Shown in pieces: positions 8,591 to 17,610 of a stretch of DNA of 64,000 bases. The notes beneath the pieces are model-generated. The model saw nothing but the letters and a program-made list of their open reading frames with translations, made no database searches and was not told the DNA's origin. Positions within the stretch are counted from its first letter, which is position 1; each line of letters begins with the position of its first letter. Source of the DNA: Brucella anthropi_A (GTDB lineage: Bacteria > Pseudomonadota > Alphaproteobacteria > Rhizobiales > Rhizobiaceae); assembly GCF_046630315.1 (NCBI RefSeq), contig NZ_LQBD01000010.1:1-64000 (forward strand), given 5' to 3'. Position numbers and translations under genes: made by a program.

Positions 8591-11323
8591 ATGCTTGAGA
8601 AGACCTATGACGCCGCGGCGATAGAGCCGAAAATTGCTGAACGCTGGGAAGAAGCGGGTGCATTCAAGGCGGGTGCGGGCGCAAAGCCGGGAGCCGATCC
8701 GTTCGCCGTGGTTATTCCGCCGCCGAACGTCACCGGATCGCTGCATATGGGCCACGCGCTCAACAACACGATCCAGGACATCATGGTTCGCTTCGAGCGC
8801 ATGCGCGGCAAGAATGTGCTGTGGCAGCCCGGCATGGACCATGCGGGCATTGCGACGCAGATGGTTGTCGAACGCCAGCTGGCCGAACGGCAGGAGCCGA
8901 ACCGTCACGCCATGGGCCGCGAGAAGTTCATCGAACGGATCTGGCAGTGGAAGGCCGAATCCGGCGGCATGATTTCCAACCAGCTGCGCCGTCTTGGGGC
9001 CTCGTGCGACTGGTCGCGTGAACGCTTCACCATGGATGAAGGGCTTTCGCGCGCGGTTCTGGAAGTTTTTGTCTCACTCTACAAGCAGGGCCTGATTTAT
9101 CGCGACAAGCGCCTGGTCAACTGGGACCCGAAGCTTTTGACGGCGATTTCCGACATCGAGGTCGAATCGCGTGAAACGAAGGGCCATCTCTGGCATTTCC
9201 GTTATCCGCTCGAAAATGTTCCTTTCGATCAGGATAACCCGCATACCTATATCGTCGTTGCGACCACGCGCCCGGAAACCATGCTGGGCGACACCGGCGT
9301 TGCGGTCAACCCGAAGGACGAGCGCTACCACGCACTGGTCGGCAATGATGTCGTGCTGCCCCTCGTCGGGCGCCACATTCCCATCGTTGCCGACGATTAC
9401 GCCGATCCGGAAGCCGGTTCGGGCGCGGTCAAGATCACGCCAGCGCATGATTTCAATGACTTCGAGGTCGGCAAGCGCAACGATCTGCGCGCGATCAACA
9501 TCCTGACGCCCGAGGCGGCGATTACCCTGAAGGGGAATAACGATTTCCTCGAAGGTCTGGAACTGACCCCGGAACTGAAGGCGCTCATCGCCGAGCTGGA
9601 CGGTCAGGATCGCTTTGCCGTTCGCAAGCGCATCGTCGAACTGATGGACGAGCGCGGCTATCTGGAAAAGATCGAGGATCATACCCACGCCGTTCCGCAC
9701 GGCGATCGCGGCGGCGTTCCGATCGAGCCCTATCTGACGGACCAGTGGTATGTGAATGCGGCCGAGCTTGCCAAGCCGGCCATGGCCGCCGTTCGCAATG
9801 GCACCACGCAGATCGTCCCGAAGAATTGGGAAAAAACCTATTTCGACTGGATGGAAAACATCCAGCCATGGTGCGTCTCGCGCCAGCTCTGGTGGGGACA
9901 CCAGATTCCGGCCTGGTATGGCCCGGATGGCAAATGCTTCGTCGAAAAGAGCGAGGCGGAGGCCAAGGCGTCCGCACGCGCCCACTATGGCGAAGATGTT
10001 GCGCTGGAGCGCGATACCGACGTTCTCGATACGTGGTTCTCATCCGCATTGTGGCCGTTCTCGACGCTCGGCTGGCCGGACAGGACGCCGGAACTTGCGA
10101 CCTATTATCCAACCAGCGTGCTGGTTACGGGTTTTGATATCCTGTTCTTCTGGGTTGCGCGCATGATGATGATGGGCCTCCATTTCATGGAGGAAATCCC
10201 GTTCCATACCGTCTATCTGCATGCTCTGGTTCGCGACAAGCACGGCGCGAAAATGTCGAAGTCGAAAGGCAATGTCATCGATCCGCTGGAGCTGATGGAT
10301 GAATATGGTGCCGATGCGTTGCGCTTCACGCTGGCCATCATGGCCGCTCAGGGGCGTGACGTTAAGCTCGACCCGGCGCGTATTGCAGGCTATCGCAATT
10401 TCGGCACCAAACTGTGGAATGCGACACGTTTTGCCCAGATGAACGGTGTGAAGCTCGACGCCGGTTTCAAGCCGGAAGACGCAAAACTCGCCGTCAACCG
10501 CTGGATCTTGACCGAACTGACCAAGGCGACCCGTTCTGTCACCGAAGGCATCGCCACCTATCGCTTCAACGAGGCTGCGGGTGCCGCTTATCGCTTCGTC
10601 TGGAACCAGTTCTGCGACTGGTATCTGGAGCTGCTGAAACCGATCTTCATGGGCGATGATGAAACCGCAAAGGCCGAAGCCCAGGCCACGGCCGCCTATT
10701 GTCTCGACCAGATCTACAAGCTCCTGCATCCGTTCATGCCGTTCATGACGGAGGAGCTGTGGACCCTGACCGCAGGCGAGGGCGGAAAGCGCGAAACGGT
10801 TCTGGCGCTTGCGACCTGGCCGGAACTGTCCTTTGAGGACGAGGAAGCCGCTGCCGATATCAACTGGCTTGTCGATCTCGTCACCGGAATCCGTTCGGTC
10901 CGCGCGGAGATGAATGTGCCCGCTGGCGCGATTGCGCCGGTCGTGGTTCTCGATGCCAATCCGGCAAGTGTCGAGCGCTTTGCCCGCCACGATGCGGCCA
11001 TCAAGCGCCTTGCCCGTGTGGAAAGCATATCGTTTGAAGCTCAGGCTCCCAAGGGATCGGCACAGATGCTGCTGGGTGAGGCGACGATCTGCATCCCGCT
11101 CGGCAAGCTGATCGATCTCAAGGCCGAAGCCGCGCGCCTTGCCAAGGAGGCGGGCAAGATTGCCGCTGAAATGGATCGCATCGAGAAGAAGCTCTCCAAC
11201 GAGAAATTCGTTGCCAATGCGCGCGAGGACGTCGTTGAAGCGGAACGCGAGCGGCTGGCCGAACTGAAGGAAGCTGCACAGCGCGTGGCGACCGCCGAGG
11301 CACGCATCCGTGATGCGAGCTGA
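8591..11323 (+). CDS. valS: Valyl-tRNA synthetase
   Basis: A 910-residue class I aminoacyl-tRNA synthetase that charges tRNA-Val. The HIGH signature appears as GSLHMGHAL in PPPNVTGSLHMGHAL at about residues 43-57, and the KMSKS loop is KMSKSKGNV near 553. Between them lies the CP1 editing domain with TTRPETMLGDTGVAV, which hydrolyses mischarged Thr-tRNA. The C-terminal coiled coil is clear: RLAKEAGKIAAEMDRIEKKL and AREDVVEAERERLAELKEA. The length is typical. Ribosome binding could use GACCGGA upstream of the ATG at 8591. A tRNA-Val gene is present at 26.95 kb. Confidence 0.97.
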   Translation: MLEKTYDAAAIEPKIAERWEEAGAFKAGAGAKPGADPFAVVIPPPNVTGSLHMGHALNNTIQDIMVRFERMRGKNVLWQPGMDHAGIATQMVVERQLAERQEPNRHAMGREKFIERIWQWKAESGGMISNQLRRLGASCDWSRERFTMDEGLSRAVLEVFVSLYKQGLIYRDKRLVNWDPKLLTAISDIEVESRETKGHLWHFRYPLENVPFDQDNPHTYIVVATTRPETMLGDTGVAVNPKDERYHALVGNDVVLPLVGRHIPIVADDYADPEAGSGAVKITPAHDFNDFEVGKRNDLRAINILTPEAAITLKGNNDFLEGLELTPELKALIAELDGQDRFAVRKRIVELMDERGYLEKIEDHTHAVPHGDRGGVPIEPYLTDQWYVNAAELAKPAMAAVRNGTTQIVPKNWEKTYFDWMENIQPWCVSRQLWWGHQIPAWYGPDGKCFVEKSEAEAKASARAHYGEDVALERDTDVLDTWFSSALWPFSTLGWPDRTPELATYYPTSVLVTGFDILFFWVARMMMMGLHFMEEIPFHTVYLHALVRDKHGAKMSKSKGNVIDPLELMDEYGADALRFTLAIMAAQGRDVKLDPARIAGYRNFGTKLWNATRFAQMNGVKLDAGFKPEDAKLAVNRWILTELTKATRSVTEGIATYRFNEAAGAAYRFVWNQFCDWYLELLKPIFMGDDETAKAEAQATAAYCLDQIYKLLHPFMPFMTEELWTLTAGEGGKRETVLALATWPELSFEDEEAAADINWLVDLVTGIRSVRAEMNVPAGAIAPVVVLDANPASVERFARHDAAIKRLARVESISFEAQAPKGSAQMLLGEATICIPLGKLIDLKAEAARLAKEAGKIAAEMDRIEKKLSNEKFVANAREDVVEAERERLAELKEAAQRVATAEARIRDAS

Positions 11324-11351
11324 TTGAAAGGCGACGGTTCGTTTTCGAATC

Positions 11352-11388
11352 AATGCCCGGCAGTGAGCTGCACTGCCGGGCATTTTTA
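11352..11388 (+). terminator. Terminator after valS
   Basis: AATGCCCGGCAGTG pairs perfectly with CACTGCCGGGCATT around AGCTG and is followed by TTT, about 30 bases after the valS stop codon. Confidence 0.92.
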
Positions 11389-11707
11389 TTGGCATAAGCG
11401 AAATTTCGGTGTGCTCCGGGCAGCGGCACCCTTGATCGAACTGCCGTTTCGATTGTTTTTGTGCAATGTTGCGCTTTCGCAACAAGGCGAAAAAAGGGCG
11501 AAAAACAGGCCAATTTGGGCATGTTTTGCCATGTGCTTGGACGATTTCTTCTAATGAAATAGCGACTGGATTGATGTTTTAGCCATTTTCGACGAACAGG
11601 CTGAAAATCCGATAGCGCTAATCCAGACGAATGGACCTTGCGGGCTGAATCCTTCCTGATTTACGTTTTCGTCAACGTTAATACCGTTGCTGTTTGGGAG
11701 GACATTT
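11389..11707 (+). other. Leader region of the FadL-like gene
   Basis: No gene is recognised here. A perfect hairpin TGTTGCG-CTTT-CGCAACA lies at 11467-11484 with no following T-run, so it is more likely an operator or transcript structure than a terminator. The last bases, GGGAGGAC, are the ribosome-binding site for the next gene. Confidence 0.4.
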
Positions 11708-12955
11708 ATGAGTGTACAGCGCGTGAAAATGGCAGGAATGGTTGCGGCTCTCCTCGGGAGCGCGGTCGCTGCCAATGCAGGCGGCTTCGAGCGTAGCTCG
11801 CAGGATTTCGATATTCTTTTTGAACAGGGCAATGCTGTCGATGCGACGGGTACTTTTGTCGCCCCGCAGCGCAAGCTGAAGAATATTGGGGGCTCTCTGG
11901 TCGGTGCATCGACAGGGGGAATCAATCCGATTACCCGTCGTCCTTATGAAACGGAAGTCGATGAAGCCAAGAGCTACTGGGTTCCGAAAGTTTCGGCTAA
12001 ATTTGACCTCACAAATGATCTCGCTTGCGCGGCGCAATATCGCCAGCCTTGGGGTATCGAGACCGATGTCGGGGTCGATACTGTGCGGATGTTCACCGCA
12101 ATCGAACAGAAGATTTCCTCCAACGATTATGGCGTGAACTGCTCCTATCGTTTTGCAGCCGGAGAGAAGAGCTATTTCCGCATTCTCGGCGGCGTGAGCT
12201 ATCAGGAGCTCAAGGGCGAACAGACACGAATGATTCCCCCTGGCTCGGCGTTCGGCGGCTCGTTCCGGGTAGCTTCGCTGGATGTCGAGGATCAATCGGT
12301 CGGCTGGCGTCTTGGTGCAGCTTATGAAATCCCTGAATATGCGATGCGCGCAACGCTCGTCTATCAGTCGGAAGTCAAGTACAACCTCGAAGGCACGATC
12401 GATAATCTTGCGCTTAATCCGCTGACCGGCCGTGGTATGCCGATCAATGTCGAGAGCGATGTTGCAACCCCGCAGTCGATTGAATTCAAGTTCCAGAGCG
12501 GTATCGCGCCAGACTGGCTTGCATTCGGCTCGGTCAAATGGACCGACTGGTCAAGCATCACGTCTGTGGACTTCAATTCCGCAGACAGCAGGATCGTTGC
12601 ACAGGGAACGAAAATCACCAGCCTGAATCTCTATTATCAGGACGGCTGGACGGTAAGCGGCGGTGTTGGCCACAAATTCAACGACCAATGGTCGGCTGCT
12701 GCAACCGTTACCTGGGATCGCGGGACCAGCACGGGCCTGACTTCTCAGACCGATGTTTGGCTCTTCGGACTCGGTACCAATTACAAGCCAAACGATCAGT
12801 TCGAAGTTCGCCTTGCAGGTGCTGCGGGGTGGCTTTCGTCGGGTGAATTGGATGATAGGTACATCAATGGTGAGTTGAACAAAACCGGCTCCAAGGGTGA
12901 ATTCGGAAACGATTTTGTCGGCGCGCTTTCGCTCACCGCCAAGGTCAAGTTCTAA
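11708..12955 (+). CDS. Outer-membrane transport protein, FadL/OmpP1/TodX family
   Basis: A 415-residue beta-barrel protein of the FadL family, which admits long-chain fatty acids or other hydrophobic compounds across the outer membrane. After a signal peptide (KMAGMVAALLGSAVAANA) the mature part starts GGFERSSQDFDILFEQGN, the expected N-terminal hatch region. The sequence then alternates amphipathic strands rich in Tyr, Trp and Gly. PQSIEFKFQSGIAPDWLAFG and DQFEVRLAGAAGWLSSG are characteristic, and the C-terminus ends in aromatic FVGALSLTAKVKF. The ATG at 11708 follows GGGAGGAC; an in-frame TTG at 11687 is disregarded. The substrate is not known. Confidence 0.88.
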   Translation: MSVQRVKMAGMVAALLGSAVAANAGGFERSSQDFDILFEQGNAVDATGTFVAPQRKLKNIGGSLVGASTGGINPITRRPYETEVDEAKSYWVPKVSAKFDLTNDLACAAQYRQPWGIETDVGVDTVRMFTAIEQKISSNDYGVNCSYRFAAGEKSYFRILGGVSYQELKGEQTRMIPPGSAFGGSFRVASLDVEDQSVGWRLGAAYEIPEYAMRATLVYQSEVKYNLEGTIDNLALNPLTGRGMPINVESDVATPQSIEFKFQSGIAPDWLAFGSVKWTDWSSITSVDFNSADSRIVAQGTKITSLNLYYQDGWTVSGGVGHKFNDQWSAAATVTWDRGTSTGLTSQTDVWLFGLGTNYKPNDQFEVRLAGAAGWLSSGELDDRYINGELNKTGSKGEFGNDFVGALSLTAKVKF

Positions 12956-12971
12956 GGTCTTGATATGCATG

Positions 12972-12999
12972 AAAAAGCCCGGCATTGCCGGGCTTTTTT
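12972..12999. terminator. Bidirectional terminator between convergent genes
   Basis: AAAAAGCCCGGC-ATT-GCCGGGCTTTTTT is a symmetrical hairpin flanked by A-run and T-run. It can end both the FadL-like gene on the plus strand and the dehydrogenase gene on the minus strand. Confidence 0.92.
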
Positions 13000-13017
13000 C
13001 GTTTGGCGTGGTCTGGA

Positions 13018-13896
13018 TTATTGTTCCAGCCGGGCAAGCAGCGAGGACGTATCCCAGCGATTGCCGCCGATTTTCTGCACTTCCTTGTAGAATTGGTCCA
13101 CGAGTGCGGTGACAGGTAGAAGCGCGCCATTGCGGTCGGCTTCCTCAAGGCAGATGCCGAGGTCCTTGCGCATCCAGTCGACGGCAAAGCCGAAATCATA
13201 TTTGCCCGCATTCATCGTGCCCGACCGGTTTTCCATCTGCCAGGAACCTGCCGCGCCCTTCGAAATGACCGAGATCAGCTTTTCGATATTAAGCCCTGCC
13301 TTCTTACCGAAATGGATGCCTTCCGCCAGTCCCTGCACAAGGCCCGCAATGCAGATCTGGTTGACCATCTTCGCAAGCTGCCCGGAACCAACCGGCCCCA
13401 TGAGGCCCACCATGCGCGCATAAGCATCGATAACCGGCCTGGCGCGCTCGAAATCCGCCTCCGATGCGCCCACCATCACCGTCAGCACACCGTTTTCCGC
13501 ACCGGCCTGTCCACCGGAAACCGGCGCATCCATGAAATGAAAGCCGCGCTTTTGCGCTTCGATGTCCAGTTCGCGGGCAACTTCCGCGGATGCGGTGGTG
13601 TTATCGATGAAAATGGCTCCCTTCTTCATGGCGGAGAAAGCGCCGTCCGGACCAATGGTCACGGAACGAAGGTCGTCGTCATTGCCGACGCAGGCGAACA
13701 CAAAATCTGCGTCCTGCACCGCTTCCGCCGGCGTCGCGGCAAAATGGCCCCCGAATTCCCTGGCCCATTTTTCGGCCTTTGCCGTCGTGCGGTTATAGAC
13801 CGTGACGTCGTGTCCGCCCTTATTCTTGAGATGCCCTGCCATGGGATAGCCCATGACGCCGAGGCCCAGAAAGGCAACTTTGGCAGTTGTCGTCAT
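13018..13896 (-). CDS. 3-hydroxyisobutyrate dehydrogenase-family oxidoreductase
   Basis: A 292-residue NAD(P)-dependent beta-hydroxyacid dehydrogenase. The N-terminal Rossmann motif is FLGLGVMGYPMAGHL. The substrate-binding signature DAPVSGGQAGAENG follows at about residue 120, and the catalytic lysine is in GSGQLAKMVNQ. The C-terminal helical domain has KDLGICLEEA. Members oxidise 3-hydroxyisobutyrate in valine breakdown or reduce tartronate or succinic semialdehyde, and the sequence does not show which. The ATG at 13896 has AGAGGAA upstream; an in-frame start 27 bases earlier is less likely. The GST gene lies directly upstream on the same strand, 30 bases away. Confidence 0.88.
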   Translation of the reverse strand: MTTTAKVAFLGLGVMGYPMAGHLKNKGGHDVTVYNRTTAKAEKWAREFGGHFAATPAEAVQDADFVFACVGNDDDLRSVTIGPDGAFSAMKKGAIFIDNTTASAEVARELDIEAQKRGFHFMDAPVSGGQAGAENGVLTVMVGASEADFERARPVIDAYARMVGLMGPVGSGQLAKMVNQICIAGLVQGLAEGIHFGKKAGLNIEKLISVISKGAAGSWQMENRSGTMNAGKYDFGFAVDWMRKDLGICLEEADRNGALLPVTALVDQFYKEVQKIGGNRWDTSSLLARLEQ

Positions 13897-13926
13897 TCGT
13901 TCATTCCTCTGGATAAATGTCACAAA

Positions 13927-14547
13927 TCAGGTGAGAGGCGTCATCACGGCCGTTTGATAGGCTGGGCGCTGCTTGAGACGGCCATACCAGTCCTCCAGCC
14001 GGGGAAGGGCGGGGCGCTCGATCGGAAATTCGAACCAAGCATAGGCGTAACAGCCGATGGGAATATCGCCGATGCCAAAATTCTCGCCCGAGAACCACGG
14101 CGCTTCCTTGAGGCCCTCGTCGGCAATCTGCATCGAATGCGCCAGCCCCTCAAGGCCGCGTTGCAAAATGGCAGGATCGCGTTCCGCTTCCGGCAGGCGG
14201 ATCAGGTGCTTCATGACATCGCTGAAGCTGGTCGCGAAGGACACCGAAGCCCAATCCATCCATTTTTCGGCCTGGGCGCGCTTGGCCGGATCATCGATCC
14301 ACAGCCCGCCCTTGCCATAAGCGGCTGCCAGATAGCGTGTGATGGTGTTGGATTCCCAAAGCACCATGTCACCGTCCTCCAGCAGGGGGATCAGCCCGTT
14401 CGGATTGCGGGTGAGATATGCCGGATCTTTCAATCCGCCATACGGACCGCCAATATTGATCTGCTCATATTCCAGATCGAGTTCATGCGCTGTCCAGAGC
14501 GCCTTCTTCACATTTGTGGAATTGATACGACCCCAGATTTTCAGCAT
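13927..14547 (-). CDS. Glutathione S-transferase family protein
   Basis: A 206-residue GST with an N-terminal thioredoxin-like domain. NSTNVKKALWTAHELDLEYE carries the likely Ser/Asn active-site start, followed by the cis-Pro segment NPNGLIPLLEDGDMVLWES and its ES glutathione-binding pair. The all-helical C-terminal domain has GENFGIGDIPIG, the N-capping box. It is most like the theta/beta-type GSTs common in Hyphomicrobiales. It is likely co-transcribed with the downstream dehydrogenase gene. Its substrate cannot be read from the sequence. Confidence 0.9.
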   Translation of the reverse strand: MLKIWGRINSTNVKKALWTAHELDLEYEQINIGGPYGGLKDPAYLTRNPNGLIPLLEDGDMVLWESNTITRYLAAAYGKGGLWIDDPAKRAQAEKWMDWASVSFATSFSDVMKHLIRLPEAERDPAILQRGLEGLAHSMQIADEGLKEAPWFSGENFGIGDIPIGCYAYAWFEFPIERPALPRLEDWYGRLKQRPAYQTAVMTPLT

Positions 14548-14584
14548 GACTCAACCTGTTGCATTGCTTTTGGAAGCCGCATTC

Positions 14585-14691
14585 TAGAGCGGTTCCGGTT
14601 TAAATGGAATCGTCGGAACCGCTCTATCTATTTGTTTTAACGCATTATCCGACGCAAAACCGCTTCGCACTTTTGCTGGAAATGCTCTAAA
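14585..14691. repeat. Palindromic intergenic repeat family A, copy 1
   Basis: A perfect 13-bp stem TAGAGCGGTTCCG (14585-14597) and CGGAACCGCTCTA (14614-14626) is followed by a second part ending in GAAATGCTCTAAA. The whole unit of about 105 bp recurs in opposite orientation at 47852-47956. It is similar in size and character to the Brucella Bru-RS or rhizobial RIME repeats, although I cannot confirm identity. Confidence 0.8.
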
Positions 14692-14694
14692 CAG

Positions 14695-14735
14695 ATCGCC
14701 CCCGCAAGCCGCAAGGCTGCCGGGGGCGATATTTT
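14695..14735 (-). terminator. Hairpin downstream of the ABC permease genes
   Basis: ATCGCCCCCG (14695-14704) pairs with CGGGGGCGAT (14721-14730) around an internal loop that also contains complementary GCAAGCC/GGCTGC. It lies 30 bases past the stop codon of the minus-strand permease gene and probably ends that operon, though the T-run on that strand is poor. Confidence 0.55.
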
Positions 14736-14759
14736 CGGTTTATGCCAGTTCGAGAATCT

Positions 14760-15593
14760 TTAGCGAACCAGATGCCGGGTGAGGCGCCGTTCGAGGAAAT
14801 CCCAGATGTGGCGCAGGCATTCGACAATCAGCAGATAGATGACCGCCGCCCACAGATAGGTCTGGAAATCGAACGTCCGCGAATAGGCGCGGCGCGTTTC
14901 ACCCATGAGGTCCAGAACGGTAATGATCGCCACGATGGCCGATCCTTTGATCATCAGGATGATCTCATTGCCATAAGGACGCAACGCCACGATAAGCGCC
15001 TGCGGAAGAATAACCTTCCAGAACGTCACCCGCTTGGAAATACCGAGCGCGGCAGCGCCCTCCCACTGGCCGACGGCTACACTCTGGATGGCGCCGCGCA
15101 GGATTTCGGCCTGATAGGCCGCGGTATTGAGCGAAAACGCCAGAATGGCGCAGTTCCACGCATCGCGGAAAAACACCCAGAGACCGATGCTTTCAAGGAA
15201 TGGCCGGAAGGTGCCGAAGCCATAATAAATAAGGAATGTCTGTGCGAGCAGCGGCGTGCCGCGAAAGAAATAGACGTAGCCGAAAGCCAGGCCCCGCAGC
15301 CATCGATTGCCGGACATGCGCGCGGCTGTGATCGGCAATGAAAGCAGGGCGCCGATGGTGATCGATATGGCGACCAGTTTCAGCGTCACCAGCAGGCCGG
15401 ACCAGTAGCGCGGTCCATAGGTTTCGAACAGGTCGATACGCCATGCATCATAGAGATAGATCGCAAGGCCGGCGAAAAGCAGGAACCACAGAGCCACGAT
15501 GATGTGGCCTGCAATGCGCATGCGCGTCCATTGCCTGACCACCGGCGGCGGAGCCATCACGTCGCCTGCGGTGTTGGAGATGGTCTGGTTCAT
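14760..15593 (-). CDS. Polar amino-acid ABC transporter permease (HisM/ArtM-like)
   Basis: A 277-residue inner-membrane permease of the His/Glu/Gln/Arg family. After a cytoplasmic N-terminus and a first membrane segment (AGHIIVALWFLLFAGLAIYL), the binding-protein-dependent transport domain has YWSGLLVTLKLVAISITIGA, FFRGTPLLAQTFLIYYG and the EAA loop EGAAALGISKRVTFWKVILP, which contacts the ATPase. The ATG at 15593 lies one base past the HisQ-like stop codon; a longer frame upstream overlaps that gene and is rejected. It works with the HisQ-like permease and the binding protein upstream. Confidence 0.92.
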   Translation of the reverse strand: MNQTISNTAGDVMAPPPVVRQWTRMRIAGHIIVALWFLLFAGLAIYLYDAWRIDLFETYGPRYWSGLLVTLKLVAISITIGALLSLPITAARMSGNRWLRGLAFGYVYFFRGTPLLAQTFLIYYGFGTFRPFLESIGLWVFFRDAWNCAILAFSLNTAAYQAEILRGAIQSVAVGQWEGAAALGISKRVTFWKVILPQALIVALRPYGNEIILMIKGSAIVAIITVLDLMGETRRAYSRTFDFQTYLWAAVIYLLIVECLRHIWDFLERRLTRHLVR

Positions 15594-15594
15594 A

Positions 15595-16317
15595 TCACGC
15601 ACCTCGCGAGCGGTTGGCGCCCGCGTCGGCCCAGCGGCCAATGCGGTCGATGAAATAGGACGAGATGATCGCGAGAGCGAGATAAAGCAGGCAGGCCACG
15701 CCGAAGAACAGGAATGGTTCCTTGGTCACGCGCGCAGCGATGGAGGTCTGGCGCAGAATATCGGAGAGCGTGATGACCGAGACCAGCGATGTGTCCTTGA
15801 GCAGCACCAGCCACAGATTGGCAAGGCCGGGCAGGGCGATGCGGATCAGCTGCGGCAGGATCACCTTGCGCATTGTCTGCCAGTGAGACAGGCCGACGGC
15901 ATAGCCGCCTTCATATTGTCCGCGCGGGATCGCACGAAATGCGGAAAGGAAGACTTCACTCGAATAGGATGAGAAGACGAAGCCGAGCGCGACCATGCCC
16001 GCGCCGAAGGCATTGATTTCGACATTGGCATCGATGCCGAACAGGCTCAAGAGCCTTTGCAGGCCAAGCGAGGCGCCGAAATAAACGAGGAAGAGCGTGA
16101 GAAGCTCAGGCAATCCGCGAAAGATGGTGGTGTAGATGTTTGCCGCCAGCCGTATCGACGGTTCGTCGGATTGCTTGCCGATCGCAACCAGAAATCCGAG
16201 AGCAAGCCCCACGGGAAGTGTCGCAAGAGCCAGCGAGACAGTGACCAGAAGCCCCCAGGCGATACTGGCGCCCCAGCCATCGGGGCCGAAACTCAACAAA
16301 GTGGCGTAGTGTTCCAT
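15595..16317 (-). CDS. Polar amino-acid ABC transporter permease (HisQ/ArtQ-like)
   Basis: A 240-residue permease paired with the next gene. It shows GASIAWGLLVTVSLALATLP, FRGLPELLTLFLVYFG and the EAA loop EGGYAVGLSHWQTMRKVILP. Four to five hydrophobic segments are evident. The frame extends 40 codons upstream, but the ATG at 16317 gives the standard family N-terminus. The operon order is binding protein, HisQ-like, HisM-like, all on the minus strand. No ATP-binding subunit is encoded beside them, so the transporter must borrow or encode its ATPase elsewhere. Confidence 0.92.
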   Translation of the reverse strand: MEHYATLLSFGPDGWGASIAWGLLVTVSLALATLPVGLALGFLVAIGKQSDEPSIRLAANIYTTIFRGLPELLTLFLVYFGASLGLQRLLSLFGIDANVEINAFGAGMVALGFVFSSYSSEVFLSAFRAIPRGQYEGGYAVGLSHWQTMRKVILPQLIRIALPGLANLWLVLLKDTSLVSVITLSDILRQTSIAARVTKEPFLFFGVACLLYLALAIISSYFIDRIGRWADAGANRSRGA

Positions 16318-16462
16318 GCGCCTATTCTTTTTCCTGAAGGCATATGCCTGTGTTTTTATTGCCTGCGCGGTCCTGTCCGGCAAGGCTTGTGCGGCATGCC
16401 CGTACAAAATGTCCTGCGCCGGTTTGCGGGAGAGCAAACCGGCGCAAAAGTGTCAGATGGGA

Positions 16463-17269
16463 TCAGTTTTCGGCGCCATAAGCATCGAAATCGAAGTACT
16501 TGTCGTTGACTTCCTTATATTTGCCGTTCGCGCGGATCGCCTTGATGGCTGCGTTGAACTTTTCAACCAGTTCGGGGCGTCCCTTCTTGAAGGCGACGCC
16601 TGCGCCCGGACCGTGGATTTCGACAACCGGCGGGAAGGTGCCGACCATCTTGCAGCAGGCGCCGTCCGGCGTCTTCAGCCATTCGGCCAGTGTCACGCTG
16701 TCGTCGTTGACGGCGTCGAGACGGCCATTGGCGAGATCAAGCCGATATTCCTCTGCGGTCGGATAGGCCTTGATGGTGCTGTCGGTAAAGGTCTTTTCGG
16801 AATAATTGGCGTGGGTGGTGGAAACCTGAACGCCGATGGTCTTGCCGGCGAGGTCTTCCTTGGTCACGCCCTTGATGTCGGTATCCTTCGGCGCTGCAAT
16901 GCCGGGAGGCGTGTTGTAATATTTGTTGGAGAAGTCGACCTGCTTCTTGCGCTCATCCGTGATCGACATGGAGGCGATGAATGCATCGAACTTGCCCGAC
17001 TGGAGGGCAGGGATCGCGCCATCCCATTCCTGGGTGACGAATTCGCACTGGGCCTTCATTTCATCGCAAAGCGCCCTTGCAATATCGACGTCGAAGCCCG
17101 ACAGCGTGCCGTCCGGCTTGATGAAATTGAAGGGAGGATAGGCGCCTTCGGTGCCGATCTTGAGCTTCAGCGGTTCTTCCGCATTTGCGACACCGGCAGC
17201 CATGCCGCCGATCGTGATTGCCAGGGCTGCCACCGATGCAGCAGTGGCGATACGCTTCAATACGCGCAT
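16463..17269 (-). CDS. Periplasmic polar amino-acid-binding protein (HisJ/ArgT-like), copy 1
   Basis: A 268-residue solute-binding protein with signal peptide (VAALAITIGGMAAGVANA). The mature part has the family 3 signature GFDVDIARALCDEMKAQCEF, the ligand-contact segments YPPFNFI and SITDERKKQVDFSNKYY, and ANGRLDAVNDD. Cysteines in ALCDEMKAQC and GACCKM may form disulphides, as in lysine/arginine/ornithine-binding proteins. A near-identical paralogue is encoded at 32845-33651 on the other strand. It is the first gene of the transporter operon, with GAGAGGACC just before the start. Confidence 0.93.
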   Translation of the reverse strand: MRVLKRIATAASVAALAITIGGMAAGVANAEEPLKLKIGTEGAYPPFNFIKPDGTLSGFDVDIARALCDEMKAQCEFVTQEWDGAIPALQSGKFDAFIASMSITDERKKQVDFSNKYYNTPPGIAAPKDTDIKGVTKEDLAGKTIGVQVSTTHANYSEKTFTDSTIKAYPTAEEYRLDLANGRLDAVNDDSVTLAEWLKTPDGACCKMVGTFPPVVEIHGPGAGVAFKKGRPELVEKFNAAIKAIRANGKYKEVNDKYFDFDAYGAEN

Positions 17270-17610
17270 TTTAGGTCCTCTCGTTTAGTTCTGGCTGGTT
17301 CCCTGATTTTTTCTTCTGGTTCAGCCGCTTAAGGGGGCGTCACGACCGTGAAACTTTAAATTGCACGTCTGGTAGCGTTTCCCCGCCCGTTACCAATAGA
17401 GGGTGGAGCCGATCATGCGCAATATTTTTTCGCGCTTTCGTTTCCACCATCCGATCTGGCGACGATATTCCCACCATTTGGCGATGAATGGCAAGATGCT
17501 CAACGTAATTAAATTGTGTGTCTTACGCGAGATATTCGCGGTGGTTTCCGCATGTCATTGCAGCAGGACCGTGAAATGCCCCGTAAAAACGATAAATTAT
17601 AGGGAGTTAC
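17270..17610. other. Intergenic region between binding-protein and mobB genes
   Basis: About 340 bases containing no recognisable gene. The part next to 17269 must hold the promoter of the amino-acid transporter operon. A short ORF at 17403 on the plus strand lacks any recognised feature. I saw no clear repeat or terminator. Confidence 0.4.

Noticed and set aside
14695..14735. Possible CRISPR-like or riboswitch structure
   Set aside because: Only a single GC-rich hairpin, with no repeated spacer pattern and no aptamer consensus. A terminator explains it better.
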